A DNA stretch of 64,000 nt from the NCBI RefSeq assembly GCF_018861705.1, contig NZ_JAHLEC010000001.1, positions 1 through 64,000 of the forward strand. Reading direction: 5' to 3'. The translations under genes were made by a program, and so were the position numbers. The stretch's first letter is position 1. Each line of letters starts with the position of its first letter. The notes below the pieces were generated by a model. That model saw only the letters and a list, made by a program, of their open reading frames with translations, did no database searches and had not been told where the DNA came from. Of this stretch, positions 16,616 through 30,897 are shown piece after piece. The DNA is from Clostridium psychrophilum. GTDB taxonomy: Bacteria; Bacillota; Clostridia; Clostridiales; Clostridiaceae.

Positions 16616-18214
16616 TTATTTTACAACCATATTATTATCTTTATAAGCATAATTAAAAATTAGGTTTCCACTTTTAGTAGTGTATATATCTTTTACATTT
16701 TGTTTTTTACAAATGACTGTATTAGCAATGTACACAGGAATACATGGCAAATCCTCTGCAAGTATTTTCTGCGCCTGATTATATATTGTTATTTTATTTT
16801 TATTATTACTCTCCTTCAATGCTTTAGCTATAATTTTATCATAATTTTCACTCTTATACCCATAAAGATTATCTTTTGAATTTGTTGTCCATTTCGAAAA
16901 AAATTTATAATTATCTCCGTATTCTTCATCATTTTTTTGAAATGCTACGTCATAATTTCCTTTTGAAATTATTTTATTAAACTCATCTTCTGTATATCCA
17001 GTGCAAACTACATTTACGCCTAAATATTCTTTAATACTTTTAGCTATTTCATTGCTTATCTTAGTATCAAAATTTTCATTCTCATATACCATATTTAAAC
17101 TTTGATCTTTTACATAATTACTTTTTTTCAAATATTCTAAACCCTTAATTTTATTTTTGTATGCATTAAATATCAGCTTACCATTATCATCATTAGAACT
17201 AGTAAATGGTGTATAATTCATTGTTGGTACCGCCATATCTTCTGATACAGTTTCGATAATTAAATCCCGATCTATTATTGAAGCAATTGCATTTCTAAAA
17301 CTTACATCTATTGATTGTTTATTTTTAATATTAAAATTCAGATAATACATACTTTGTGTTGGTTTAATTTCGGTTTCCTTTTCCTTGCTAAGTGAACTTA
17401 CTTCACTTACTGGAGGACTTACTAATACATCAATTTTTGAAGTATCATTTTCCCCCGCTGTTTCAAAATTCGCTAAAGCTTTCTCTTCATCATCAATGGA
17501 TGTAAATATCATTTCATTACTAACAATATTACTAACACCCCAATACTTTTGATTTTTTACAAGTGTTATTTCCCCTTTTTTATTTATGTCTTTTATAGTA
17601 AAAGGGCCACTATACTTGATTTCATTGAAACTATCTTTCCAGTTTTTCATATCCATATTGTTTTCTCTTAAGGTAAAAATTGGGTTGCTAAGAGTTTTTA
17701 TAAAGTAATCATTTGGACTATTTAGTCTTATTTTCAATGTTAAATCATCCTTTGCCACAATTCCAACTTTGTCGAACCCTACTTTTCCTAAACTAAAATC
17801 ATTAGCACCAAATATACAATATAATTGATCTACAAAAACGTTTTTCTTTTCCAATAAGATATCATGAAAAAGTCTTACAAAATCTGTAGCTTTTATATCT
17901 GTACCATCACTGTAATGTAGATTTTTTCTTAATTTAAAAGTGTATTCTATTTTGTCTTTTGAAATCGAATATTTTTCAGCCATAGCCGGCACAATTTTTC
18001 CTTCTTTATTTTCTCTTACTAATCCTTCAAAGAGAGCTAATAATAGATCTTTTTCACGAACATCATTGTTATCTAACATCAGTAAATCTGATGGTAATTT
18101 TCCTACATTATACACTAAATATTTTCTAGATGTTGGTGACGTTACTTTTTTTTGAATACACCCGTTACCGAGCATCATAATAAAAATTAATGTTATACAT
18201 AATAACTTTTTCAT
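16616..18214 (-). CDS. Peptide/oligopeptide ABC transporter substrate-binding lipoprotein (SBP family 5)
   Basis: Extracellular solute-binding protein (532 aa), OppA/DppA type. The lipoprotein signal ends in GNGC with Cys near residue 19. Family 5 features include LFEGLVRENKEGKIVPAMAE, the segment YTFKLRKNLHYSDGT and KATDFVRLFHDIL. I start at 18214 (MKKLLC) because GGAGG lies just upstream. No permease or ATPase gene is near, so it either serves a transporter encoded elsewhere or senses peptides. Confidence 0.85.
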   Translation of the reverse strand: MKKLLCITLIFIMMLGNGCIQKKVTSPTSRKYLVYNVGKLPSDLLMLDNNDVREKDLLLALFEGLVRENKEGKIVPAMAEKYSISKDKIEYTFKLRKNLHYSDGTDIKATDFVRLFHDILLEKKNVFVDQLYCIFGANDFSLGKVGFDKVGIVAKDDLTLKIRLNSPNDYFIKTLSNPIFTLRENNMDMKNWKDSFNEIKYSGPFTIKDINKKGEITLVKNQKYWGVSNIVSNEMIFTSIDDEEKALANFETAGENDTSKIDVLVSPPVSEVSSLSKEKETEIKPTQSMYYLNFNIKNKQSIDVSFRNAIASIIDRDLIIETVSEDMAVPTMNYTPFTSSNDDNGKLIFNAYKNKIKGLEYLKKSNYVKDQSLNMVYENENFDTKISNEIAKSIKEYLGVNVVCTGYTEDEFNKIISKGNYDVAFQKNDEEYGDNYKFFSKWTTNSKDNLYGYKSENYDKIIAKALKESNNKNKITIYNQAQKILAEDLPCIPVYIANTVICKKQNVKDIYTTKSGNLIFNYAYKDNNMVVK

Positions 18215-18446
18215 ATTTACCTCCATCTTAGGTACAAAAAAATAAGTAGGAGTAAGTATCCTAATTTATTTTATTCTTCCATATTAGGAGTATTAACTTT
18301 TAACAAACGAAATAATCAAATATAAAATAATATATTAAGAAGTTTTTCACTTACAATATGTCTTAACTTTTACAATTTTATTATGTTATAATGTAATTAT
18401 ATATTTACAAAATTTATATGTATAGAAAGTATCGGAGGCATTGTCC

Positions 18447-18716
18447 ATGTTAACTACAACTGTTCAAATAATTGCTATCCTCTCAATGTTTGTTTTTATG
18501 TTTATTGGGATATGGGGTTTTATTTTATTAATAAAAATATTCAATCAATTAAGATACAAAAATTATTTAATGGAACAACTTATACAAAATACATCAAATT
18601 TATCTTCAATACATGAAAATAATGAATCCTCAGAAAATAATCAAGGAATTCAAAATGTTTCTAAATTCACTGAGAAAGAAATATTGGATCTTAACATAAA
18701 AAAAGACGCCATTTGA
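18447..18716 (+). CDS. Small single-span membrane protein
   Basis: An 89-aa protein with one strong N-terminal membrane helix (IIAILSMFVFMFIGIWGFILLI), a basic segment and a polar, Asn/Ser/Glu-rich tail. The topology suggests a cytoplasmic tail. ATG at 18447 is chosen because GGAGG is 8 bases before it; an in-frame TTG at 18441 is too close. No family assigned. A terminator overlaps its stop codon. Confidence 0.6.
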   Translation: MLTTTVQIIAILSMFVFMFIGIWGFILLIKIFNQLRYKNYLMEQLIQNTSNLSSIHENNESSENNQGIQNVSKFTEKEILDLNIKKDAI

Positions 18717-18725
18717 CGTCTTTTT
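18700..18725 (+). terminator. Terminator after the small membrane protein
   Basis: AAAAAGACG and CGTCTTTTT pair around CCATTTGA, followed by CTTTTCC. The stop codon lies within the loop and arm. Confidence 0.75.
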
Positions 18726-18800
18726 CTTTTCCAATATAATGAATGCTCTAATGCAAAATGTTGCTTACGCAAAAACAAGTTGTATGCTAAAGTTTATTAT

Positions 18801-21131
<2,331 letters not shown>

Positions 21132-23393
21132 TTATAATATTTCTAGTGGTGCTTTATCTAATATCAGTTTTTTTATTCCCATGTTATCGAATGCTATCGA
21201 AACCATAGTGTCACCGCCAGAATCTGAAGTTGATACTATGGTACCTACCCCAAATTTGCTGTGCCTAACTTTTCTACCTACTGTAGCTTGTTTATGCATA
21301 GCAACATCAATATTTGCATTCTGACCAGGTGAATTACTTCCTTGTGAAGTAGCTGATACATAATCTTGTGGTGCAGTTTTACTTAGAAGACCATGAGAAT
21401 TATATTTTGGTGGTCGCTTACCATTTTTTCTCTTTAATACCTGAACAGTCCTATTTTTACCGCCTCCAATAATTTCTTTTAAATCCGGAGAAATTTCGCT
21501 GATAAAATCAGATGGTTGGTATCCAACATTTCTTCCAAACACCATTCTGCTTTCTGCAGATGTTATATAAAGTTTTTCTTCCGCTCTAGTTATAGCAACA
21601 TAACATAGTCTCCTTGATTCTTCCATTTCAGTAGGATTGTTTAATGATGACATACCTGGGAATATACCATTCTCCATTCCAACCATAAATACTACTGGGA
21701 ATTCTAACCCTTTCGCACTATGTACCGTCATCATGCCTACAGTATCTACATCCTCATCAGGATTATCTGTACTCGATCCTAAACTTACTCCTTCTAAAAA
21801 TGTTAAAAGTGATTTATCTTCAGAAGTTCTTTCGAATTCTACAGCATCTGATACTAATTCTTTTATGTTTTCAACCCTGCTCTCATCCTCTGGTTCCTTA
21901 GAATTTTCTAATTGTTTTAAATATCCTGTATCCTCTATTATAGTCTTAATTAAAGCGGACACAGAAACCTCTTCATTTTTAGCCATAAAATTATTCATAA
22001 GACTTACAAACTTGCTTATAGATGACTTATTTCTAGTAGTCAATGTAGGTATAAATTCCACATCCAAAGTGGCACTATATAAACATTGGTCTATTCCATT
22101 CGCAAATTCTTGAATTTTTTGAATAGTAGCATCGCCTATATTTCTTTTAGGTACATTTATAATTCTTTTTAAAGCTATATCATCAAGTGGATTATTAATA
22201 AGCTTTAAGTAAGCCATTATATCCTTTATTTCTTTTCTATCATAAAATTTTAATCCTCCAACTATCCTATATGGGATTAAATGTTTTCTAAAACTTTCCT
22301 CAAAAATACGTGATTGAGAATTCATCCTATATAAAATTGCAAAGTCTTTATATTTGTAGCCTTTATCAGCCGCCATTAATGTTTTAATTTGGTTTGATAC
22401 AAAATTTGCCTCATCTCTATCTGTAAATGCTCTATACAAGTCTATTTTTTCTCCAAAATCTTTTTCAGTCCTTAGATGTTTATCTTTTCTTTGGGAATTA
22501 TTTTTTATGACTTCATTTGCTGCCATAAGTATATTTCCTTTAGACCTATAGTTTTGCTCAAGTTTTACAACCTTTGCTTTTGGATAGTCTTTTTCAAAAT
22601 CTAAAATATTTGTAACATCTGCACCTCTCCAAGCATAAATACATTGGTCATCGTCCCCAACTACACATATATTTTTCCTCTCGTCTACCAAAAGCTTTAT
22701 GAGCTCATACTGTGCTTTATTTGTATCTTGATACTCATCTACCATAATATATTTGAATTTTGAATGATAAAATTCCAAAATATCTTTATTATTTTTAAGC
22801 AAATCAACAGCTTTAAAAATCAGATCATCAAAATCTAATGCATTATTCCCCTTAAGTTTTTTTTGATAAAGAAGATATACATCAGCAATTTTATTCATTC
22901 TATAATCGCTTTCATTCTCTTTCTTGTATTTATCAGGAGAAATAAGTTCATTTTTAGCATTAGATATTTTATTTAAGATTTCTGAATCCGTCAAATCTTT
23001 ATCATTTATATCAAGTTGTTTCATGCATTGCTTAATCAAACTTTTTTGATCATAGCTATCATATATAGTAAAATTTTTATTATATCCTAGCTTGTCTATC
23101 TCCCTTCTTAAGATTCTAACACAACTTGAATGAAAGGTAGAAATCCACATATTATCAGCTACTTTTCCTACAAGCGCACGCACTCTGTCCTTCATTTCGC
23201 CAGCTGCTTTATTAGTAAAAGTTATAGCTAAAATTTGAGATGGATATATAGATAAATCTTCTATCATATGTGCAATTCTATAAGTTAATACCCTAGTCTT
23301 TCCAGAACCTGCGCCAGCGAGTATTAATAAAGGCCCATCAACTGTTATCGCAGCCTCGCACTGCTCTTTGTTTAGCAAATTTTCTAAATCCAT
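21132..23393 (-). CDS. pcrA: ATP-dependent DNA helicase PcrA (UvrD/Rep family)
   Basis: Superfamily 1A 3'-5' helicase (753 aa) used in repair and in clearing replication blocks. Visible motifs are Walker A LAGAGSGKTR near residue 28, Walker B VDEYQDTN near 226, QNYRSKGNI, VHSAKGLEF and CYVAITRAEEKLYI. The C-terminal region (KVRHSKFGVGTI onward) is the Tudor-like domain that contacts RNA polymerase in PcrA proteins. It lies upstream of ligA. GGAGTGG precedes the ATG. Confidence 0.96.
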   Translation of the reverse strand: MDLENLLNKEQCEAAITVDGPLLILAGAGSGKTRVLTYRIAHMIEDLSIYPSQILAITFTNKAAGEMKDRVRALVGKVADNMWISTFHSSCVRILRREIDKLGYNKNFTIYDSYDQKSLIKQCMKQLDINDKDLTDSEILNKISNAKNELISPDKYKKENESDYRMNKIADVYLLYQKKLKGNNALDFDDLIFKAVDLLKNNKDILEFYHSKFKYIMVDEYQDTNKAQYELIKLLVDERKNICVVGDDDQCIYAWRGADVTNILDFEKDYPKAKVVKLEQNYRSKGNILMAANEVIKNNSQRKDKHLRTEKDFGEKIDLYRAFTDRDEANFVSNQIKTLMAADKGYKYKDFAILYRMNSQSRIFEESFRKHLIPYRIVGGLKFYDRKEIKDIMAYLKLINNPLDDIALKRIINVPKRNIGDATIQKIQEFANGIDQCLYSATLDVEFIPTLTTRNKSSISKFVSLMNNFMAKNEEVSVSALIKTIIEDTGYLKQLENSKEPEDESRVENIKELVSDAVEFERTSEDKSLLTFLEGVSLGSSTDNPDEDVDTVGMMTVHSAKGLEFPVVFMVGMENGIFPGMSSLNNPTEMEESRRLCYVAITRAEEKLYITSAESRMVFGRNVGYQPSDFISEISPDLKEIIGGGKNRTVQVLKRKNGKRPPKYNSHGLLSKTAPQDYVSATSQGSNSPGQNANIDVAMHKQATVGRKVRHSKFGVGTIVSTSDSGGDTMVSIAFDNMGIKKLILDKAPLEIL

Positions 23394-23540
23394 GAAACCA
23401 CTCCTTATATATTATATTAATACTAAATTCTCTAGTATTACGTTAGATGCATATATCATTATTACTATTTATCTTTAAGGCATAAGCATACCTTTAATTA
23501 TATCACACAACACAAAAACTTAATTGATTTTAAAAATATA

Positions 23541-23603
23541 GACGGTTAATATATATTCACTCTTTTATCATTAGTTTAATTGAGTAAATATAAATTAACC
23601 GTC
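23541..23603 (-). terminator. Hairpin after the YerC-like gene
   Basis: The arms GACGGTTAATATATATTCACTC and its near-complement ending at 23603 (AACCGTC) form a long imperfect stem. On the minus strand CTATATTTTTAAAA follows. It may be a terminator or a palindromic repeat. Confidence 0.5.
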
Positions 23604-23643
23604 CTCTATATGTACATCTATAACACACATCAAGCATGCAGAC

Positions 23644-23946
23644 TTATTTCTTTAATTTCAAACGATCTAATATAAGTTTATATCCATCACTACCATAATT
23701 TAATGCTCTGTTTATTCTACTTATAGTCGCGGTACTTGCCCCTGTTGTGCCTGATATATCCAAATATGTTCTTTTATCTGATAACATTTTTGCTACTTGA
23801 AGTCTTTGCTCAAATGCCTTAATTTCATTTATAGTAGATATGTCCTCAAAAAATCTATAACACTCTTCCTTTGTTTTTAAACTTAAAACACCCTCGAATA
23901 GAAAATCCATATCCTTGCTTTTTAATTTAGAACTGTACTCGCTCAT
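23644..23946 (-). CDS. YerC/YecD family TrpR-related regulator
   Basis: A 100-aa DNA-binding protein of the TrpR/YerC superfamily. The helix-turn-helix covers about residues 59-80 (TYLDISGTTGASTATISRIN), followed by RALNYGSDGY, a hallmark of YerC proteins. In Bacillus, yerC lies near pcrA and ligA, as here. The Bacillus protein's targets are poorly known. AAAAGGA precedes the ATG. Confidence 0.88.
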   Translation of the reverse strand: MSEYSSKLKSKDMDFLFEGVLSLKTKEECYRFFEDISTINEIKAFEQRLQVAKMLSDKRTYLDISGTTGASTATISRINRALNYGSDGYKLILDRLKLKK

Positions 23947-24003
23947 TCCTTTTCACCTCTAATAATCATATACTATTTAAAATTAAAAAATATATAGAAA
24001 AAT

Positions 24004-24034
24004 GCAGTTTATCAATTTGTACTAAATAAACTGC
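24004..24034 (-). terminator. Terminator after secG
   Basis: GCAGTTTAT and ATAAACTGC form a perfect 9-base stem. On the minus strand ATTTTTCTATATATTTTTT follows. Confidence 0.7.
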
Positions 24035-24091
24035 TGTGAAACTTAAAATATTTATTTGAATGCTCTTAATATTATAACATGGCTAAATATA

Positions 24092-24322
24092 TTATTTAAC
24101 TGTGTTTAACAGTAGCGTTATTATTGCAAAACAAATTGCTGAAATCGCTGTAACTCGTGCCAACATTGCTTCTGCAGTTTTTGTTTTATTTTTAGCAAAA
24201 AAAGTTTCAGAAGTTCCTCCTATAAGACCACTCAATCCGTCCGTCTTACTAGGTTGCATCATAACTGAGACAAGTATAATAATTGAAGTTATAACCTGTA
24301 AAACCACCAAAAAACTATGCAT
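24092..24322 (-). CDS. secG: Protein translocase subunit SecG
   Basis: Small SecYEG component (76 aa) that aids protein export across the membrane. It has two hydrophobic helices (VVLQVITSIIILVSVMM and AISAICFAIITLLLNTV) around a glycine-rich loop with GLSGLIGG and ETFFAK, as in all SecG. I start at 24322 (MHSFLVVL), which has GGGGGTG upstream. Longer in-frame starts would add a polar tail not seen in the family. In many clostridia secG follows eno, as here. Confidence 0.92.
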   Translation of the reverse strand: MHSFLVVLQVITSIIILVSVMMQPSKTDGLSGLIGGTSETFFAKNKTKTAEAMLARVTAISAICFAIITLLLNTVK

Positions 24323-24390
24323 GTGTACACCCCCGTTCATCAAATACATGGTTATCGTATCATACTCCATGACAATTTACAATAGAATAC

Positions 24391-24424
24391 AAAAATAAGA
24401 GCATAGCCTATATAGACTATGCTC
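24391..24424 (-). terminator. Terminator after eno
   Basis: GAGCATAG and CTATGCTC form an 8-base stem at 24399-24424. On the minus strand TTATTTTT follows, 15 bases after the enolase stop. Confidence 0.75.
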
Positions 24425-24438
24425 ACATATAAAGCTAA

Positions 24439-25740
<1,302 letters not shown>

Positions 25741-25863
25741 TTACCTCCAAAATTTTTCTCTAATTATTATCATTTCCTAAATTAAATTAAGATAACCCTA
25801 TAAATCAAAAAAAATAAAATTAATTTTAGATAATTTAATAATTTACTTTAAATTTATACTAAA

Positions 25864-27396
25864 TTAAAGTTTTATTAAAGACTTTCCTGTCATTTCACTT
25901 GGCACATCGAGGCCCATAACTTGAAGCATTGTTGGTGCTATGTCTGCAAGTATTCCGCCATCGCGTAGTTCTTTACTATGATTAGATACATATGTGAATG
26001 GCACTAAGTTTGTAGTATGTGCAGTCATTGGCTTTCCAGATGAAAAATCAATCATTTGTTCAGAGTTTCCATGATCTGCAGTAATAAATACAGTTCCATC
26101 TTTCTCCAAAACGCATTTAACAACTTTCCCTAGACATTCATCAACTGTTTCTATAGCTTTTTTAGCAGCTTCAAAAACGCCTGTATGACCTACCATATCT
26201 GGGTTAGCATAATTGAGTATAATCATATCGTATTTATCAGTTGCAAGTCTCTTAAGTAACTCTTTTGTAACCTCAGGTGCACTCATCTCTGGTTGCATAT
26301 CATATGTTGCAACTTTGGGTGATGGAATTAATGCCCTATCTTCATTTGGATTTGGAGCTTCCACTCCACCGTTAAAGAAAAATGTAATATGAGCATATTT
26401 TTCAGTTTCAGCTATTCGGAGCTGATTCTTACCCATCTTACTAACATATTCTCCAAGTGTATTTGCATAACTTTCTGGTGCATATGCTACATCTACATTT
26501 TCCATAGATGAATCATATTGCGTAGTACATACATAATTTAAATTTAAAGATTCACGATCAAATCCATCAAATTTTTTATCATTTATTGCTCTAGTAATTT
26601 CTCGAGCTCTGTCAGGTCTAAAGTTAAAACATATTACACTATCGTTGTTATTTATAGATGCAACAGGTTTGTTATTCTCCATTATAGCAGTTGGAAGAAC
26701 AAATTCATCTGTTTTATTGTCATTCATAGCTTTTTTAACTGCATCTATAGCTGAAGTACTTTCCTCACCCTTAGATAAAACCATAGCATTATATGCAAGT
26801 TGAACCCTTTCCCATCTCTTATCTCTATCCATAGCATAATATCTACCACTTACTGTAGCAATTTTTCCAAGTCCTATTTCTTTCATGTATTCTTCAATTT
26901 CTGCTATGTATTTTAGTGCTGAGCCGGGTTGTACATCTCTACCATCTAAAAAAGCATGAACATAAACTTTTTTGGCACCTTTATCTTTAGCAAGTTTTAA
27001 AAGAGCTTTTAGATGATCAATATGAGCGTGAACTCCTCCATCAGACAATAATCCTAAAAGATGTATAGATGAATTTGCCTTAATAGCTTCATCTATAGCT
27101 TTATTAAACGCAGGATTTTTAAAAAAGCTTCCTTCTTTAATTTCCTTTGTTATTTTTGTAAGTGCTTGATATATAATTCTACCAGCACCTATGTTTAAAT
27201 GGCCAACTTCTGAGTTTCCCATTTGTCCTTTTGGTAATCCTACCTCAAGACCACTTGCAATTAGTTTTGTATGCGGATATTCGCTTTTAAGTCTTTCGTA
27301 GTTTGGCTTATTTGCAGCAGCTACTGCATTTCCTTCGACGTTACTGGATAATCCAAATCCATCTAAAATCATTAACATTACTGGTTTTTTTGACAT
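25864..27396 (-). CDS. gpmI: 2,3-bisphosphoglycerate-independent phosphoglycerate mutase
   Basis: Manganese enzyme (510 aa) that interconverts 3- and 2-phosphoglycerate. The alkaline-phosphatase fold shows MLMILDGFGLS, the phosphoserine in MGNSEVGHLNIGAGR, FLDGRDVQPGSA, NYANPDMVGHTG and FITADHGNSEQM. The site is GGGGGA. It follows tpiA after a 160-base gap that contains three ACTTAAGT words and a hairpin, so it may not be simply co-transcribed. Confidence 0.97.
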   Translation of the reverse strand: MSKKPVMLMILDGFGLSSNVEGNAVAAANKPNYERLKSEYPHTKLIASGLEVGLPKGQMGNSEVGHLNIGAGRIIYQALTKITKEIKEGSFFKNPAFNKAIDEAIKANSSIHLLGLLSDGGVHAHIDHLKALLKLAKDKGAKKVYVHAFLDGRDVQPGSALKYIAEIEEYMKEIGLGKIATVSGRYYAMDRDKRWERVQLAYNAMVLSKGEESTSAIDAVKKAMNDNKTDEFVLPTAIMENNKPVASINNNDSVICFNFRPDRAREITRAINDKKFDGFDRESLNLNYVCTTQYDSSMENVDVAYAPESYANTLGEYVSKMGKNQLRIAETEKYAHITFFFNGGVEAPNPNEDRALIPSPKVATYDMQPEMSAPEVTKELLKRLATDKYDMIILNYANPDMVGHTGVFEAAKKAIETVDECLGKVVKCVLEKDGTVFITADHGNSEQMIDFSSGKPMTAHTTNLVPFTYVSNHSKELRDGGILADIAPTMLQVMGLDVPSEMTGKSLIKL

Positions 27397-27423
27397 TTTT
27401 TGTTCCCCCTACTAATAATTTAT

Positions 27424-27456
27424 AATAAGCAATACATATAATATGTATTGCTTATT
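27424..27456 (-). terminator. Hairpin between tpiA and gpmI
   Basis: Fifteen-base arms AATAAGCAATACATA and TATGTATTGCTTATT enclose three bases. The downstream minus-strand tail ATAAATTATT is only weakly T-rich. It may be a partial terminator, a processing site or an mRNA stabiliser. Confidence 0.5.
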
Positions 27457-27507
27457 TATAGTTATATTATCCAACCAATGTGGATTCTTCCACTAATAGT
27501 TGCATTT

Positions 27508-27553
27508 ACTTAAGTGTACTAATGTATACTTAAGTATCTTTATCTACTTAAGT
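27508..27553. repeat. Three ACTTAAGT palindromes
   Basis: Exact 8-base palindromes at 27508-27515, 27528-27535 and 27546-27553, spaced 20 and 18 bases start to start. They lie between tpiA and gpmI. The same word occurs inside the CggR-type operator at 31948-31983. The helical spacing suggests a protein-binding array. Confidence 0.45.
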
Positions 27554-27556
27554 TTC

Positions 27557-28303
27557 TTAATAGTTTACTATTCCTGCGAAATCTTCTGCCTTAAGACTAG
27601 CTCCACCAATTAATCCACCATCAATATCTGATTTACCCATTTGTTCTTTTATAGTTGCTGGTTTAACAGAACCACCATATTGAATTCTAACTTTGTCTGC
27701 TACGTCTTTACCAAACATAGCTCCAACAGTTGATCTTATAAATCCAATTGTTTCATTAGCTTGATCAGCAGTTGCAGTTTTACCAGTACCTATAGCCCAT
27801 ATTGGTTCATAAGCTATAACTAATGTTTCTACTTGTTGTTTTATAAGTCCTGCTAAATCTAATTTAATTTGATTAGCTAACACTTTTTCTGTAACATTGC
27901 CTTCACGATCGCTTAAAGTTTCTCCTACACAAAGTATAGGACTAATGCTATGGCTATAAGCAGCTTTAAGTTTTTTGTTTACAGTTTCATCAGTCTCATT
28001 GAAATATTGTCTTCTTTCGCTATGACCAATTATTACATAGTCAACACCAATTTCCTTTAACATTCCTGGTGAAACCTCACCTGTAAAAGCACCACTTTCT
28101 TCATAATGCATGTTTTGAGCTCCTACTTTTATGTTTGTTCCCTTAACTGCTTTTATAACTGCATCTAAGCATAAAAATGTTGGACAAACTACGACATCAC
28201 ATTTTGCATCTTTAACTAGTGGTTTAATTCCCTCTATTAAAGTTGTAGCTTCAGCTACAGTTTTATTCATCTTCCAATTTCCAGCAATAATACCTTTTCT
28301 CAT
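27557..28303 (-). CDS. tpiA: Triose-phosphate isomerase
   Basis: Interconverts dihydroxyacetone phosphate and glyceraldehyde 3-phosphate. 248 aa. Catalytic residues: Lys in GNWKMNK, His in VIIGHSERR and Glu in [12 protein letters not shown]. The phosphate loop is QYGGSVKP. It is 73 bases after pgk with a GGGGG site, in the usual pgk-tpiA-gpmI order. Confidence 0.97.
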   Translation of the reverse strand: MRKGIIAGNWKMNKTVAEATTLIEGIKPLVKDAKCDVVVCPTFLCLDAVIKAVKGTNIKVGAQNMHYEESGAFTGEVSPGMLKEIGVDYVIIGHSERRQYFNETDETVNKKLKAAYSHSISPILCVGETLSDREGNVTEKVLANQIKLDLAGLIKQQVETLVIAYEPIWAIGTGKTATADQANETIGFIRSTVGAMFGKDVADKVRIQYGGSVKPATIKEQMGKSDIDGGLIGGASLKAEDFAGIVNY

Positions 28304-28376
28304 TCTAAAAACCCCCTACTATTTTTTATTGTAAATAATAATATATTTTATAATTCGAAGTATCAAAATTTCTTAA

Positions 28377-29573
28377 CTATTTATCTGTAAGTGCTTCAAT
28401 TCCTGGTAACAACTTGCCCTCTAAAAATTCAAGAGATGCTCCACCACCTGTAGATATGTGAGTCATTTTATCTCCAAATCCTAATTGGTTAACAGCTGCT
28501 GCACTATCTCCGCCACCTATTATAGTAGTTCCGTCAACTTTTGACATAGCTTCAGCTACAGCTATTGTACCATTTGCAAAGTTTTTAAATTCGAATACGC
28601 CCATTGGACCATTCCAAACAATAGTCTTTGCCATGCTTATAGCACCTTTATAAATTTCACAAGTCTTAGGTCCAATATCAAGTCCCATGTAGCCATCTTT
28701 AATATTTTGATCTTTTGTAACTACTGGCTCTGCATCTGCTGAAAATTTGTCTGCAATTACGTGGTCTAGTGGAAGTAAAAATTTGATTCCTTTAGCCTCA
28801 GCTTTTTGCATCATATCTTTAGCATATGTTACCTTATCTTCTTCAACTAAAGAACTTCCTACAGAATAACCGCCAGCTTTTAAGAATGTATAAGCCATTC
28901 CACCACCAATTATTAATGTATCAACTTTTTCAAGTAAATTATTAATAACAGCTATTTTGTCAGATACCTTAGCTCCACCTAAAATTGCTACAAATGGTCT
29001 AACAGGATTTTCAACTGCATTGCCTAAAAATTTTATTTCTTTTTGTATTAAATAACCACATACTGATGTTTTAACAAACTTAGTTACACCAACAGTAGAA
29101 CAATGAGCTCTATGAGCTGTTCCAAAGGCATCATTTACAAATATATCTGCAAGAGATGCTAATTCTTTAGAAAAGTTTTCTTCATTTTTAGTTTCTTCTT
29201 TTCTATATCTTGTATTTTCAAGTAGTATAACATCTCCGTCTTTCATTTTTGAAACGACTGATTTTACACTATCACTAACTACATTTGGATCTGCTGCAAA
29301 AGTTACCTTTTTATTTAGCATTTCACTTAATTTTTTAGCAACTGGTGCTAAAGAAAGCTCAGGTATTGCCTCACCTTTTGGTTTTCCAAGATGAGAACAT
29401 AATATAACTTTTGCGCCATTTTTTACTAAATAATTTATAGTTGGCATTGCACCTACTAATCTATTTACATCTGTAATTACTCCATCTTTTAATGGTACAT
29501 TAAAATCACATCTTACTAAAACCTTTTTACCTTTAACCTCGATATCTTCTACTGTTTTTTTATTAAATTCCAT
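28377..29573 (-). CDS. pgk: Phosphoglycerate kinase
   Basis: Makes ATP from 1,3-bisphosphoglycerate. 398 aa from the ATG at 29573; GGAG lies 7 bases before it, while an in-frame TTG at 29579 is too close. Motifs are [19 protein letters not shown], the hinge region, and [15 protein letters not shown]. It is separated from gap by a terminator, so it may be transcribed from read-through or from its own promoter. Confidence 0.97.
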   Translation of the reverse strand: MEFNKKTVEDIEVKGKKVLVRCDFNVPLKDGVITDVNRLVGAMPTINYLVKNGAKVILCSHLGKPKGEAIPELSLAPVAKKLSEMLNKKVTFAADPNVVSDSVKSVVSKMKDGDVILLENTRYRKEETKNEENFSKELASLADIFVNDAFGTAHRAHCSTVGVTKFVKTSVCGYLIQKEIKFLGNAVENPVRPFVAILGGAKVSDKIAVINNLLEKVDTLIIGGGMAYTFLKAGGYSVGSSLVEEDKVTYAKDMMQKAEAKGIKFLLPLDHVIADKFSADAEPVVTKDQNIKDGYMGLDIGPKTCEIYKGAISMAKTIVWNGPMGVFEFKNFANGTIAVAEAMSKVDGTTIIGGGDSAAAVNQLGFGDKMTHISTGGGASLEFLEGKLLPGIEALTDK

Positions 29574-29690
29574 ACTCAATCTCCTCTCATAACTTTTATA
29601 ACCTAAAATTATTATATCCTATAATAATTAAAATAATATATTTTTAACGTAAAACTTGCATTTATTCACCATGCTTTTAAAATAACATAT

Positions 29691-29735
29691 AAAAAGGTCT
29701 AGTTCCATAGACTCACTATAAAACCAGACCTTTTT
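29691..29735 (-). terminator. Terminator between gap and pgk
   Basis: AAAAAGGTCT and AGACCTTTTT pair at the ends, with a 25-base internal region. On the minus strand the right arm ends in T-runs. It lies 76 bases after gap, so gap messages could be more abundant than those of the genes below. Confidence 0.65.
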
Positions 29736-29810
29736 ATATTGTTTCAGTAAGCCTATAATATATTCACTGCATGTTTACTATTTTCTACAGTTTTATAGTA
29801 GACTTAAATT

Positions 29811-30842
<1,032 letters not shown>

Positions 30843-30897
30843 CTAAAATAATTATATGTAAATATATAATTTTCTCTTAATAAAATCATTATATAGT

